Part shown: positions 11,400 through 25,018 of the stretch, one piece after another
Layout: each line of letters opens with the position of its first letter
How positions within the stretch are numbered: the stretch's first letter is position 1
Origin: Bombus terrestris
Taxonomy: Eukaryota; Arthropoda; Insecta; Hymenoptera; Apidae
Assembly: GCF_910591885.1 (NCBI RefSeq)
Contig: NC_063276.1
Location: 11,346,001-11,410,000, forward strand
DNA length: 64,000 nucleotides
Direction: 5' to 3'
The notes under the pieces: generated by a model
What the model saw: only the letters and a program-made list of their open reading frames with translations
Databases searched by the model: none
Told to the model about the DNA's origin: nothing
Translations under genes and position numbers: made by a program

Positions 11400-12290
11400 T
11401 TTCAGTTTCAGGAATAAACAAAAAAAAAGTTTAATTATTGACTTCATCTTTGTTCTCCACACGTGACAGATCTCGATCTGCTTTCAGAAACATAGGATGA
11501 AGTATAAAAAGCATCAGATTTTAAAAGCTGAAGATGTCAGACGTTTTCAGTTTTAGGATGAAACAAAAAATTGTTTAATTATTGACATTATCTTTGTTCT
11601 CCACATGTGACAGATCACGATCTGCTTTCAGAAACAGAGGATGAAGTATAAAAAAGGATCTGATTTTAAATGCTGGAGATGTCAGACGCTTTCAGTTTCA
11701 GGAATAGACAAAAAAAAAGTTTAATGACTGACTTTATCTTTGTTCTCCATAAGTGTCAGATCACGATCTGCTTTCATAAACACAGGATGAAATATAAAAA
11801 GGATCAGATTTTAAAAGCTGGAAATGTCAGACTTTTTCTGTTTTAGGAAGAGACAAAAAAAATTTTAATTATTGACTATACCTTTGTTCTCCATAAGTGA
11901 CAGATCACGATCTGCTTTCAGAAACATAGGATGAAGTATAAAAAGGATCAGATTTTAAAAGCTGGAGATGTCAGACGTTTTCAGTTTTAGGAATACACAA
12001 AAGAAAAGTTTAATTATTGACTTTATCTTTGTTCTCCATAAGTGACAGATCACGATCTGCTTTCAGAAACAGAGGATGAAGTATAAAAAAGGATCTGATT
12101 TTAAATGCTGGAGATGTCAGACGCTTTCAGTTTCAGGAATAGACAAAAAAAAAGTTTAATGACTGACTTTATCTTTGTTCTCCATAAGTGTCAGATCACG
12201 ATCTGCTTTCAGAAACATAGGATGAAGTATAAAAAGGATCAGGTTTTAAAAGCTGGAGATGTCAGACGTTTTCAGTTTTAGGAAGAGACA
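11400..12290. repeat. Block shared with 18,780-19,660 (shift ~7381 bp)
   Basis: The run from the CACACGTG monomer through GCTGAAGATG, GGATGAAACA, GTTTAATGACTGAC, CATAAGTGTCAG, GGAATACACAAAAG and GATCAGGTTTT recurs about 51 monomers downstream. This is the longest-range clear match in the left zone apart from the tandem units. It means the later 11-monomer unit was founded on a block also kept here. Differences include GATCACG versus GAACACG. Confidence 0.65.
11460..11465. promoter_or_regulatory. CACGTG E-box variant
   Basis: CACATGTG has changed to CACACGTG, which makes a canonical CACGTG palindrome. The same monomer carries GCTGAAGATG and GGATGAAACA. Copies of it lie at 18841-18846 and 20433-20438, the second of these arising from the local 1592-bp duplication. 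Confidence 0.4.
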
Positions 12291-14240
12291 AAAAATAGTT
12301 CAATTATTGACATTATCTTTGTTCGCCACATGTGAGAGATCACGATCTGCTTTCAGAAACATAGGATGAAGTACAAAAAGCATCAGATTTTAAAAGCTGG
12401 AGATGTCAGACGTTTTCAGTTTTAGGAAGAGACAAAAAATAGTTTAATTATTGACATTATCTTTGTTCGCCACATGTGAGAGATCACGATCTGCTTTCAG
12501 AAACATAGGATGAAGTACAAAAAGCATCAGATTTTAAAAGCTGGAGATGTCAGACATTTTCAGTTTTAGGAAGAGACAAAAAATAGTTTAATTATTGACA
12601 TTATCTTTGTTCTCCACATGTGACAGATCACGATCTGCTTTCAGAAACACAGGATGAGGTACAAAAAGCATCAGATTTTAAAAGCTGGAAATGTCAGACG
12701 TTTTCTGTTTTAGGAAGAGACAAAAAAAATTTTAATTATTGACTATACCTTAGTTCCCCATAAGCGACAGATCACGATCTGCTTTCAGAAACATAGGATG
12801 AAGTATAAAAAGCATCAGATTTTAAAAGCTGGATATGTCAGACGTTTTCAGTTTTAGGAAGAGACAAAAAATAGTTTAATTATTGACATTATCTTTGTTC
12901 TCCACATGTGACAGATCACGATCTGCTTTCAGAAACAGAGGATGAAATATAAAAAGGGTCAGATTTTAAAAGCTGGAGATGTCAGACGTTTTCAGTTTTA
13001 GGAATAAACAAAAAAAAAGTTTAATTATTGACTTCATCTCTGTTCTCCACATGTGACAGATCTCGATCTGCTTTCAGAAACATAGGATGAAGTATTAAAT
13101 GGATCAGATTTTAAAAGCTGGAGATGTCAGACGTTTTCAGTTTTAGGAATAGACAAAAAAGAAGTTTAATTATTGACTATACATTAGTTCTCCATAAGCG
13201 ACAAATCACGATATGCATTCAGAAACACCTGATGAGGTATAAAAAACATCAGATTTTAAAAGCTGGAGATTTCAGACGTTTTCAGTTTTAGGAAGAGACA
13301 AAAAATAGTTTAATTATTGACATTATCTTTGTTCGCCACATGTGAGAGATCACGATCTGCTTTCAGAAACATAGGATGAAGTACAAAAAGCATCAGATTT
13401 TAAAAGCTGGAGATGTCAGACATTTTCAGTTTTAGGAAGAGACAAAAAATAGTTTAATTATTGACATTATCTTTGTTCTCCACATGTGACAGATCACGAT
13501 CTGCTTTCAGAAACACAGGATGAGGTACAAAAAGCATCAGATTTTAAAAGCTGGAAATGTCAGACGTTTTCTGTTTTAGGAAGAGACAAAAAAAATTTTA
13601 ATTATTGACTATACCATAGTTCTCCATAAGCGAGAAATCACGATCTGCTTTCAGAAACACACGGTGAGGTATAAAAAGCATCAGATTTTAAAAGCTGGAG
13701 ATGTCAGACGTTTTCAGTTTTAGGAATAAACAAAAAAAAAGTTTAATTGTTGACTTCATCTTTGTTCTCCACATGTGACAGATATCGATCTGCTTTCAGA
13801 AACATGGGATGAAGTATAAAAAGCATCAGATTTTAAAAGCTGGAGATGTCAGACGTATTCAGTTTTAGGAAGAACCAAAAAAAATTTTAATTATTGACTA
13901 TACCTTTGTTCTCCATAAGTGACAGATCACGATCTGCTTTCAGAAACATAGGATGAAGTATAAAAAAGGATCTGATTTTAAATGCTGGAGATGTCAGACG
14001 CTTTCAGTTTCAGGAATAGACAAAAAAAAAGTTTAATTACTGACTTTATCTTTGTTCTCCATAAGTGACAGATCACGATCTGCTTACAGAAACAGAGGAT
14101 GAAGTATGAAAAGGATCAGATTTTAAAAGCTGGAGATGTCAGACGTTTTCAGTTTTAGGAATAAACAAAAAAAAAGTTTAATTATTGACTTCATCCTTGT
14201 TCTCCACATGTGACAGATCTCGATCTGCTTTCAGAAACAT
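12073..14240. repeat. 15-monomer tandem duplication, copy 1 (2168 bp)
   Basis: Positions 12073-14291 match 14241-16462. The shift is 2168 bp up to about 15,104 and 2171 bp after it, the extra 3 bp coming from the scar in copy 2. Shared rare markers are GATCAGGTTTT (12240 and 14408), GTATTAAATGG, ACGATATGCATTC, CACCTGATG, CACACGGTG, GATATCGATCTG and GAAGAACCAAA. Small differences include GGAAGAG versus GGGAGAG and CATAGG versus CAGAGG near 14,094. Confidence 0.9.
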
Positions 14241-16462
14241 AGGATGAAGTATAAAAAAGGATCTGATTTTAAATGCTGGAGATGTCAGACGCTTTCAGTT
14301 TCAGGAATAGACAAAAAAAAAGTTTAATGACTGACTTTATCTTTGTTCTCCATAAGTGTCAGATCACGATCTGCTTTCAGAAACATAGGATGAAGTATAA
14401 AAAGGATCAGGTTTTAAAAGCTGGAGATGTCAGACGTTTTCAGTTTTAGGGAGAGACAAAAAATAGTTCAATTATTGACATTATCTTTGTTCGCCACATG
14501 TGAGAGATCACGATCTGCTTTCAGAAACATAGGATGAAGTACAAAAAGCATCAGATTTTAAAAGCTGGAGATGTCAGACGTTTTCAGTTTTAGGAAGAGA
14601 CAAAAAATAGTTTAATTATTGACATTATCTTTGTTCGCCACATGTGAGAGATCACGATCTGCTTTCAGAAACATAGGATGAAGTACAAAAAGCATCAGAT
14701 TTTAAAAGCTGGAGATGTCAGACATTTTCAGTTTTAGGAAGAGACAAAAAATAGTTTAATTATTGACATTATCTTTGTTCTCCACATGTGACAGATCACG
14801 ATCTGCTTTCAGAAACACAGGATGAGGTACAAAAAGCATCAGATTTTAAAAGCTGGAAATGTCAGACGTTTTCTGTTTTAGGAAGAGACAAAAAAAATTT
14901 TAATTATTGACTATACCTTAGTTCCCCATAAGCGACAGATCACGATCTGCTTTCAGAAACATAGGATGAAGTATAAAAAGCATCAGATTTTAAAAGCTGG
15001 ATATGTCAGACGTTTTCAGTTTTAGGAAGAGACAAAAAATAGTTTAATTATTGACATTGTCTTTGTTCTCCACATGTGACAGATCACGATCTGCTTTCAG
15101 AAACTTTCAGAAACCCTTTATAAAAAGGGTCAGATTTTAAAAGCTGGAGATGTCAGACGTTTTCAGTTTTAGGAATAAACAAAAAAAAAGTTTAATTATT
15201 GACTTCATCTCTGTTCTCCACATGTGACAGATCTCGATCTGCTTTCAGAAACATAGGATGAAGTATTAAATGGATCAGATTTTAAAAGCTGGAGATGTCA
15301 GACGTTTTCAGTTTTAGGAATAGACAAAAAAGAAGTTTAATTATTGACTATACATTAGTTCTCCATAAGCGACAAATCACGATATGCATTCAGAAACACC
15401 TGATGAGGTATAAAAAACATCAGATTTTAAAAGCTGGAGATTTCAGACGTTTTCAGTTTTAGGAAGAGACAAAAAATAGTTTAATTATTGACATTATCTT
15501 TGTTCGCCACATGTGAGAGATCACGATCTGCTTTCAGAAACATAGGATGAAGTACAAAAAGCATCAGATTTTAAAAGCTGGAGATGTCAGACATTTTCAG
15601 TTTTAGGAAGAGACAAAAAATAGTTTAATTATTGACATTATCTTTGTTCTCCACATGTGACAGATCACGATCTGCTTTCAGAAACACAGGATGAGGTACA
15701 AAAAGCATCAGATTTTAAAAGCTGGAAATGTCAGACGTTTTCTGTTTTAGGAAGAGACAAAAAAAATTTTAATTATTGACTATACCATAGTTCTCCATAA
15801 GCGAGAAATCACGATCTGCTTTCAGAAACACACGGTGAGGTATAAAAAGCATCAGATTTTAAAAGCTGGAGATGTCAGACGTTTTCAGTTTTAGGAATAA
15901 ACAAAAAAAAAGTTTAATTGTTGACTTCATCTTTGTTCTCCACATGTGACAGATATCGATCTGCTTTCAGAAACATGGGATGAAGTATAAAAAGCATCAG
16001 ATTTTAAAAGCTGGAGATGTCAGACGTATTCAGTTTTAGGAAGAACCAAAAAAAATTTTAATTATTGACTATACCTTTGTTCTCCATAAGTGACAGATCA
16101 CGATCTGCTTTCAGAAACATAGGATGAAGTATAAAAAAGGATCTGATTTTAAATGCTGGAGATGTCAGACGCTTTCAGTTTCAGGAATAGACAAAAAAAA
16201 AGTTTAATTACTGACTTTATCTTTGTTCTCCATAAGTGACAGATCACGATCTGCTTACAGAAACATAGGATGAAGTATGAAAAGGATCAGATTTTAAAAG
16301 CTGGAGATGTCAGACGTTTTCAGTTTTAGGAATAAACAAAAAAAAAGTTTAATTATTGACTTCATCCTTGTTCTCCACATGTGACAGATCTCGATCTGCT
16401 TTCAGAAACATAGGATGAAGTATAAAAAAGGATCTGATTTTAAATGCTGGAGATGTCAGACG
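14241..16462. repeat. 15-monomer tandem duplication, copy 2 (carries a 14-for-11 bp scar)
   Basis: This copy matches copy 1 almost base for base until CGC/CGT at 14292/16463. It alone carries the rearranged stretch at 15105-15118. Because the scar is missing in copy 1, it arose after the duplication or in the assembly. Confidence 0.9.
15095..15129 (+). other. Template-switch-like indel scar with hairpin
   Basis: TTTCAGAAAC occurs twice back to back (15095-15104 and 15105-15114). It is followed by CCCTTT (15114-15119), ATAA, and AAAGGG (15124-15129), a perfect 6-bp inverted repeat with a 4-bp loop. In copy 1, about 2168 bp upstream, the same place reads AAACAGAGGATGAAATATAAAAAGGG without the second TTTCAGAAAC. 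Eleven bases (AGAGGATGAAA) were replaced by fourteen (TTTCAGAAACCCTT). Both inserted parts can be read from adjacent sequence, one direct and one inverted, as in replication template switching. A local assembly error is the alternative. Confidence 0.8.
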
Positions 16463-18526
16463 TTTTCAGTTTTAGGAATAAACAAAAAAATAGTTTAATT
16501 ATTGACTTCATCTTTGTTCTCCACATGTGACAGATCTCGATCTGCTTTCAGAAACATAGGATGAAGTATAAGAAGCAGCAGATTTTATAAGCTGGAAATG
16601 TCAGACGTTTTCTGTTTTGGGAAGAGACAAAAAAAAAGTTTAATTACTGACTTTATCTTTGTTCTCCATAAGTGTCAGATCACGATCTGCTTTCATAAAC
16701 ACAAGGATGAAGTATAAAAAGGATCAGATTTTAAAAGCTGGAGATGTCAGACGTTTTCAGTTTTAGGAAGAGACAAAAAATAGTTTAATTATTGACATTA
16801 TCTTTGTTCGCCACATGTGAGAGATCTCGATCTGCTTTCAGAAACAGAGGATGAAGTATAAAAAAGGATCTGATTTTAAATGCTGGAGATGTCAGACGTT
16901 TTCAGTTTTAGGAAGAGACAAAAAATAGTTTAATTATTGACATTATCTTTGTTCGCCACATGTGAGAGATCTCGATCTGCTTTCAGAAACAGAGGATGAA
17001 GTATAAAAAAGGATCTGATTTTAAATGCTGGAGATGTCAGACGCTTTCAGTTTCAGGAATAGACAAAAAAAAAGTTTAATGACTGACTTTATCTTTGTTC
17101 TCCATAAGTGTCAGATCACGATCTGCTTTCATAAACACAGGATGAAATATAAAAAGGATCAGATTTTAAAAGCTGGAAATGTCAGACGTTTTCTGTTTTA
17201 GGAAGAGACAAAAAAAATTTTAATTATTGACTATACCTTTGTTCTCCATAAGTGACAGATCACGATCTGCTTTCAGAAACATAGGATGAAGTATAAAAAG
17301 GATCAGATTTTAAAAGCTGGAGATGTCAGACGTTTTCAGTTTTAGGAATACACAAAAGAAAAGTTTAATTATTGACTTTATCTTTGTTCTCCATAAGTGA
17401 CAGATCACGATCTGCTTTCAGAAACATAGGATGAAGTATAAAAAGGATCAGGTTTTAAAAGCTGGAGATGTCAGACGTTTTCAGTTTTAGGAAGAGACAA
17501 AAAATAGTTCAATTATTGACATTATCTTTGTTCGCCACATGTGAGAGATCACGATCTGCTTTCAGAAACATAGGATGAAGTACAAAAAGCATCAGATTTT
17601 AAAAGCTGGAGATGTCAGGCGTTTTCAGTTTTAGGAAGAGACAAAAAATAGTTTAATTATTGACATTATCTTTGTTCTCCACATGTGACACATCACGATC
17701 TGCTTTCAGAAACAGAGGATGAAGTATAAAAAGGATCAGATTTTAAAAGCTGGAAGTGTCAGACGCTTTCTGTTTTAGGAAGAGACAAAAAAAAATTTTA
17801 ATTATTGACTATTTCTTTGTTCTCTATAAGCGACAAATCACGATTTGCTTTCAGAAACACAGGATGAGGTATAAAAAGGATCAGATTTTAAAAGCTGGAA
17901 ATGTCAGACGTTTTCTGTTTTAGGAAGAGACAAAAAAAATTTTAATTATTGACTATACCTTAGTTCTCCATAAGCGACAAATCACGATCTGCTTTCAGAT
18001 ACATAGGATGAAGTATAAAAAGCATCAGATTTTAAAAGCTGGAGATGTCAGACGTTTTCAGTTTTAGGAAGAGATAAAAAATAGTTTAATTATTGACTTT
18101 ATCTTTGTTCGCCACATGTGAGAGATCACGATCTGCTTTCAGAAACAGTGGATGAAGTATAAAAAAGGATCTGATTTTAAAAGCTGGAGATGTCAGACGT
18201 TTTCAGTTTTGGAAAGAGACAAAAAAAAAAGTTTAGTTATTGACTTTATCTTTGTTCTCCATAAGTAACAGATCACGATCTGCTTTCAGAAACATAGGAT
18301 GAAGTATAGAAAGCATCAGATTTTAAAAGCTGGAGATGTCAGACGCTTTCAGTTTCAGGAATAGACAAAAAAAAAGTTTAATTACTGACTTTATCTTTGT
18401 TCTCCATAAGTGACAGATCACGATCTGCTTACAGAAACATAGGATGAAGTATGAAAAGGATCAGATTTTAAAAGCTGGAGATGTCAGACGTTTTCAGTTT
18501 TGGAAAGGGACAAAAAAAATGTTTAG

Positions 18527-20118
18527 TTATTGACTTTATCTTTGTTCTCCATAAGTGACAGATCACGATCTGCTTTCAGAAACATAGGATGAAGTATAAA
18601 AAGGATCAGATTTTAAAAGCTGGAAATGTCAGACGTTTTCTGTTTTAGGAAGAGACAAAAAAAATTTTAATTATTGACTATACCATAGTTCTCCATAAGC
18701 GAGAAATCACGATCTGCTTCCAGAAACACACGGTGAGGTATAAAAAGCATCAGATTTTAAAAGCTGGAGATGTCAGACGTTTTCAGTTTTAGGAATAAAC
18801 AAAAAAAAAGTTTAATTATTGACTTCATCTTTGTTCTCCACACGTGACAGATCTCGATCTGCTTTCAGAAACATAGGATGAAGTATAAAAAGCATCAGAT
18901 TTTAAAAGCTGAAGATGTCAGACGTTTTCAGTTTTAGGATGAAACAAAAAATTGTTTAATTATTGACATTATCTTTGTTCTCCACATGTGACAGATCACG
19001 ATCTGCTTTCAGAAACAGAGGATGAAGTATAAAAAAGGATCTGATTTTAAATGCTGGAGATGTCAGACGCTTTCAGTTTCAGGAATAGACAAAAAAAAAG
19101 TTTAATGACTGACTTTATCTTTGTTCTCCATAAGTGTCAGAACACGATCTGCTTTCATAAACACAGGATGAAATATAAAAAGGATCAGATTTTAAAAGCT
19201 GGAAATGTCAGACGTTTTCTGTTTTAGGAAGAGACAAGAAAAATTTTAATTATTGACTATACCTTTGTTCTCCATAAGTGACAGATCACGATCTGCTTTC
19301 AGAAACATAGGATGAAGTATAAAAAGGATCAGATTTTAAAAGCTGGAGATGTCAGACGTTTTCAGTTTTAGGAATACACAAAAGAAAAGTTTAATTATTG
19401 ACTTTATCTTTGTTCTCCATAAGTGACAGATCACGATCTGCTTTCAGAAACAGAGGATGAAGTATAAAAAAGGATCTGATTTTAAATGCTGGAGATGTCA
19501 GACGCTTTCAGTTTCAGGAATAGACAAAAAAAAAGTTTAATGACTGACTTTATCTTTGTTCTCCATAAGTGTCAGATCACGATCTGCTTTCAGAAACATA
19601 GGATGAAGTATAAAAAGGATCAGGTTTTAAAAGCTGGAGATGTCAGACGTTTTCAGTTTTAGGAATAAACAAAAAAAAAGTTTAATTATTGACATTATCT
19701 TTGTTCGCCACATGTGAGAGATCACGATCTGCTTTCAGAAACATAGGATGAAGTACAAAAAGCATCAGATTTTAAAAGCTGGAGATGTCAGACATTTTCA
19801 GTTTTAGGAAGAGACAAAAAAAATTTTAATTATTGACTATACCTTAGTTCCCCATAAGCGACAGATCACGATCTGCTTTCAGAAACATAGGATGAAGTAT
19901 AAAAAGCATCAGATTTTAAAAGCTGAATATGTCAGACGTTTTCAGTTTTAGGAAGAGACAAAAAATAGTTTAATTATTGACATTATCTTTGTTCTCCACA
20001 TGTGACAGATCACGATCTGCTTTCAGAAACAGAGGATGAAATATAAAAAGGGTCAGATTTTAAAAGCTGGAGATGTCAGACGTTTTCAGTTTTAGGAATA
20101 CACAAAAGAAAAGTTTAA
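18527..20118. repeat. 11-monomer tandem duplication, copy 1 (1592 bp)
   Basis: Positions 18527-20100 match 20119-21692 at exactly 1592 bp. Shared rare markers are GCTTCCAGAAAC (18716 and 20308), CACACGTG, GCTGAAGATG, GAACACGATCTG, GATCAGGTTTT and GCTGAATATG. I saw one substitution, GACAAGAAAAA versus GACAAAAAAAA near 19,236/20,828. The left edge is TTTAG/TTTAA at 18526/20118 and the right edge is GGAATAC/GGAATAA at 20101/21693. Confidence 0.9.
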
Positions 20119-21692
20119 TTATTGACTTTATCTTTGTTCTCCATAAGTGACAGATCACGATCTGCTTTCAGAAACATAGGATGAAGTATAAAAAGGATCA
20201 GATTTTAAAAGCTGGAAATGTCAGACGTTTTCTGTTTTAGGAAGAGACAAAAAAAATTTTAATTATTGACTATACCATAGTTCTCCATAAGCGAGAAATC
20301 ACGATCTGCTTCCAGAAACACACGGTGAGGTATAAAAAGCATCAGATTTTAAAAGCTGGAGATGTCAGACGTTTTCAGTTTTAGGAATAAACAAAAAAAA
20401 AGTTTAATTATTGACTTCATCTTTGTTCTCCACACGTGACAGATCTCGATCTGCTTTCAGAAACATAGGATGAAGTATAAAAAGCATCAGATTTTAAAAG
20501 CTGAAGATGTCAGACGTTTTCAGTTTTAGGATGAAACAAAAAATTGTTTAATTATTGACATTATCTTTGTTCTCCACATGTGACAGATCACGATCTGCTT
20601 TCAGAAACAGAGGATGAAGTATAAAAAAGGATCTGATTTTAAATGCTGGAGATGTCAGACGCTTTCAGTTTCAGGAATAGACAAAAAAAAAGTTTAATGA
20701 CTGACTTTATCTTTGTTCTCCATAAGTGTCAGAACACGATCTGCTTTCATAAACACAGGATGAAATATAAAAAGGATCAGATTTTAAAAGCTGGAAATGT
20801 CAGACGTTTTCTGTTTTAGGAAGAGACAAAAAAAATTTTAATTATTGACTATACCTTTGTTCTCCATAAGTGACAGATCACGATCTGCTTTCAGAAACAT
20901 AGGATGAAGTATAAAAAGGATCAGATTTTAAAAGCTGGAGATGTCAGACGTTTTCAGTTTTAGGAATACACAAAAGAAAAGTTTAATTATTGACTTTATC
21001 TTTGTTCTCCATAAGTGACAGATCACGATCTGCTTTCAGAAACAGAGGATGAAGTATAAAAAAGGATCTGATTTTAAATGCTGGAGATGTCAGACGCTTT
21101 CAGTTTCAGGAATAGACAAAAAAAAAGTTTAATGACTGACTTTATCTTTGTTCTCCATAAGTGTCAGATCACGATCTGCTTTCAGAAACATAGGATGAAG
21201 TATAAAAAGGATCAGGTTTTAAAAGCTGGAGATGTCAGACGTTTTCAGTTTTAGGAATAAACAAAAAAAAAGTTTAATTATTGACATTATCTTTGTTCGC
21301 CACATGTGAGAGATCACGATCTGCTTTCAGAAACATAGGATGAAGTACAAAAAGCATCAGATTTTAAAAGCTGGAGATGTCAGACATTTTCAGTTTTAGG
21401 AAGAGACAAAAAAAATTTTAATTATTGACTATACCTTAGTTCCCCATAAGCGACAGATCACGATCTGCTTTCAGAAACATAGGATGAAGTATAAAAAGCA
21501 TCAGATTTTAAAAGCTGAATATGTCAGACGTTTTCAGTTTTAGGAAGAGACAAAAAATAGTTTAATTATTGACATTATCTTTGTTCTCCACATGTGACAG
21601 ATCACGATCTGCTTTCAGAAACAGAGGATGAAATATAAAAAGGGTCAGATTTTAAAAGCTGGAGATGTCAGACGTTTTCAGTTTTAGGAATA
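20119..21692. repeat. 11-monomer tandem duplication, copy 2
   Basis: This is the second copy of the 1592-bp unit. It continues into the AAAGGGTC, ACGATATGC, CACCTGATG and CACACGGTG series (about 21,640-22,400) that is also seen at 12.9-13.7 kb and 15.1-15.9 kb. The new unit was therefore inserted in register within an older monomer order. Confidence 0.88.
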
Positions 21693-23170
21693 AACAAAAA
21701 AAAAGTTTAATTATTGACTTCATCTCTGTTCTCCACATGTGACAGATCTCCATCTGCTTTCAGAAACATAGGATGAAGTATAAAATGGATCAGATTTTAA
21801 AAGCTGGAGATGTCAGACGTTTTCAGTTTTAGGAATAGACAAAAAAGAAGTTTAATTATTGACTATACATTAGTTCTCCATAAGCGACAAATCACGATAT
21901 GCATTCAGAAACACCTGATGAGGTATAAAAAACATCAGATTTTAAAAGCTGGAGATTTCAGACGTTTTCAGTTTTAGGAAGAGACAAAAAATAGTTTAAT
22001 TATTGACATTATCTTTGTTCGCCACATGTGAGAGATCACGATCTGCTTTCAGAAACATAGGATGAAGTACAAAAAGCATCAGATTTTAAAAGCTGGAGAT
22101 GTCAGACATTTTCAGTTTTAGGAAGAGACAAAAAATAGTTTAATTATTGACATTATCTTTGTTCTCCACATGTGACAGATCACGATCTGCTTTCAGAAAC
22201 ACAGGATGAGGTACAAAAAGCATCAGATTTTAAAAGCTGGAAATGTCAGACGTTTTCTGTTTTAGGAAGAGACAAAAAAAATTTTAATTATTGACTATAA
22301 CATAGTTCTCCATAAGCGAGAAATCACGATCTGCTTTCAGAAACACACGGTGAGGTATAAAAAGCATCAGATTTTAAAAGCTGGAGATGTCAGACGTTTT
22401 CAGTTTTAGGAATAAACAAAAAAAAAAGTTTAATTGTTGACTTCATCTTTGTTCTCCACATGTGACAGGTCTCGATCTGCTTTCAGAAACATGGGATGAA
22501 GTATAAAAAGCATCAGATTTTAAAAGCTGGAGATGTCAGACGTATTCAGTTTTAGGAAGAACCAAAAAATAGTTTAATTATTGACATTATCTTTGTTCTC
22601 CACATGTGACAGATCACGATCTGCTTTCAGAAACAGAGGATGAAGTATTAAAAAGGATCAGATTTTAAAAGCTGGAAATGTCAGACGTTTTCTGGTTTAG
22701 GAAGAGACAAAAAAAATTTTAATTATTGACTATACCTTTGTTCTCCATAAGTGACAGATCACGATCTGCTTTCAGAAACATAGGATGAAGTATAAAAAGG
22801 ATCAGATTTTAAAAGCTGGAGATGTCAGACGTTTTCAGTTTTAGGAATACACAAAAGAAAAGTTTAATTATTGACTTTATCTTTGTTCTCCATATGTGAC
22901 AGATCACGATCTGCTTTCAGAAACAGAGGATGAAGTATAAAAAAGGATCTGATTTTAAATGCTGGAGATGTCAGACGCTTTCAGTTTCAGGAATAGACAA
23001 AAAAAAAGTTTAATGACTGACTTTATCTTTGTTCTCCATAAGTGTCAGATCACGATCTGCTTTCATAAACACAGGATGAAATATAAAAAGGATCAGATTT
23101 TAAAAGCTGGAAATGTCAGACGTTTTCTGTTTTAGGAAGAGACACAAAAAATTTTAATTATTGACTATAC

Positions 23171-25018
23171 CTTTGTTCTCCATAAGTGACAGATCACGAT
23201 CTGCTTTCAGAAACATAGGATGAAGTATAAAAAGGATCAGATTTTAAAAGCTGGAGATGTCAGACGTTTTCAGTTTTAGGAATACACAAAAGAAAAGTTT
23301 AATTATTGACTTTATCTTTGTTCTCCATAAGTGACAGATCACGATCTGCTTTCAGAAACATAGGATGAAGTATAAAAAGGATCAGGTTTTAAAAGCTGGA
23401 GATGTCAGACGTTTTCAGTTTTAGGAAGAGACAAAAAATAGTTCAATTATTGACATTATCTTTGTTCGCCACATGTGAGAGATCACGATCTGCTTTCAGA
23501 AACATAGGATGAAGTACAAAAAGCATCAGATTTTAAAAGCTGGAGATGTCAGACGTTTTCAGTTTTAGGAAGAGACAAAAAATAGTTTAATTATTGACAT
23601 TATCTTTGTTCTCCACATGTGACACATCACGATCTGCTTTCAGAAACAGAGGATGAAGTATAAAAAGGATCAGATTTTAAAAGCTGGAAGTGTCAGACGC
23701 TTTCTGTTTTAGGAAGAGACAAAAAAAAATTTTAATTATTGACTATTTCTTTGTTCTCTATAAGCGACAAATCACGATTTGCTTTCAGAAACACAGGATG
23801 AGGTATAAAAAGGATCAGATTTTAAAAGCTGGAAATGTCGGACGTTTTCTGTTTTAGGAAGAGACAAAAAAAATTTTAATTATTGACTATACCTTAGTTC
23901 TCCATAAGCGACAGATCACGATCTGCTTTCAGAAACATAGGATGAAGTATAAAAAGCATCAGATTTTAAAAGCTGGAGATGTCAGACGTTTTCAGTTTTA
24001 GGAAGAGAAAAAAATAGTTTAATTATTGACATTATCTTTGTTCTCCACATGTGACAGATCACGATCTGCTTTCAGAAACATAGGATGAAGTATAAAAAGG
24101 ATCAGATTTTAAAAGCTGGAGATGTCAGACGTTTTCAGTTTTAGGAATACACAAAAGAAAAGTTTAATTATTGACTTTATCTTTGTTCTCCATAAGTGAC
24201 AGATCACGATCTGCTTTCAGAAACATAGGATGAAGTATAAAAAGGATCAGATTTTAAAAGCTGGAGATGTCAGACGTTTTCAGTTTTAGGAATACACAAA
24301 AGAAAAGTTTAATTATTGACTTTATCTTTGTTCTCCATAAGTGACAGATCACGATCTGCTTTCAGAAACATAGGATGAAGTATAAAAAGGATCAGGTTTT
24401 AAAAGCTGGAGATGTCAGACGTTTTCAGTTTTAGGAAGAGACAAAAAATAGTTCAATTATTGACATTATCTTTGTTCGCCACATGTGAGAGATCACGATC
24501 TGCTTTCAGAAACATAGGATGAAGTACAAAAAGCATCAGATTTCAAAAGCTGGAGATGTCAGACGTTTTCAGTTTTAGGAAGAGACAAAAAATAGTTTAA
24601 TTATTGACATTATCTTTGTTCTCCACATGTGACACATCACGATCTGCTTTCAGAAACAGAGGATGAAGTATAAAAAGGATCAGATTTTAAAAGCTGGAAG
24701 TGTCAGACGCTTTCTGTTTTAGGAAGAGACAAAAAAAAATTTTAATTATTGACTATTTCTTTGTTCTCTATAAGCGACAAATCACGATTTGCTTTCAGAA
24801 ACACAGGATGAGGTATAAAAAGGATCAGATTTTAAAAGCTGGAAATGTCAGACGTTTTCTGTTTTAGGAAGAGACAAAAAAAATTTTAATTATTGACTAT
24901 ACCTTAGTTCTCCATAAGCGACAAATCACGATCTGCTTTCAGAAACATAGGATGAAGTATAAAAAGGATCAGATTTTAAAAGCTGGAGATGTCAGACGTT
25001 TTCAGTTTTAGGAAGAGA
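23171..25018. repeat. Seven-monomer tandem duplication (unit 1010 bp)
   Basis: The segment 23171-24008 matches 24181-25018. Marker pairs are GATCAGGTTTT (23383 and 24393), GTGACACATCACG, GCTGGAAGTGTCAG (23682 and 24692), TTCTCTATAAGCG and CACGATTTGC. Differences include GTCGGACG versus GTCAGACG, AAAGCATC versus AAGGATC, and a lost C in GGAAGAGAAAAAA near 24,009. Most of this monomer order appears again at 27.5-28.2 kb and 34.0-34.7 kb inside the large duplication. Confidence 0.75.

Noticed and set aside
16698..16712. CACAAGGATG, an extra A in one monomer
   Set aside because: This is a single-base insertion in a noncoding monomer. It could be a sequencing error and carries no further signal.
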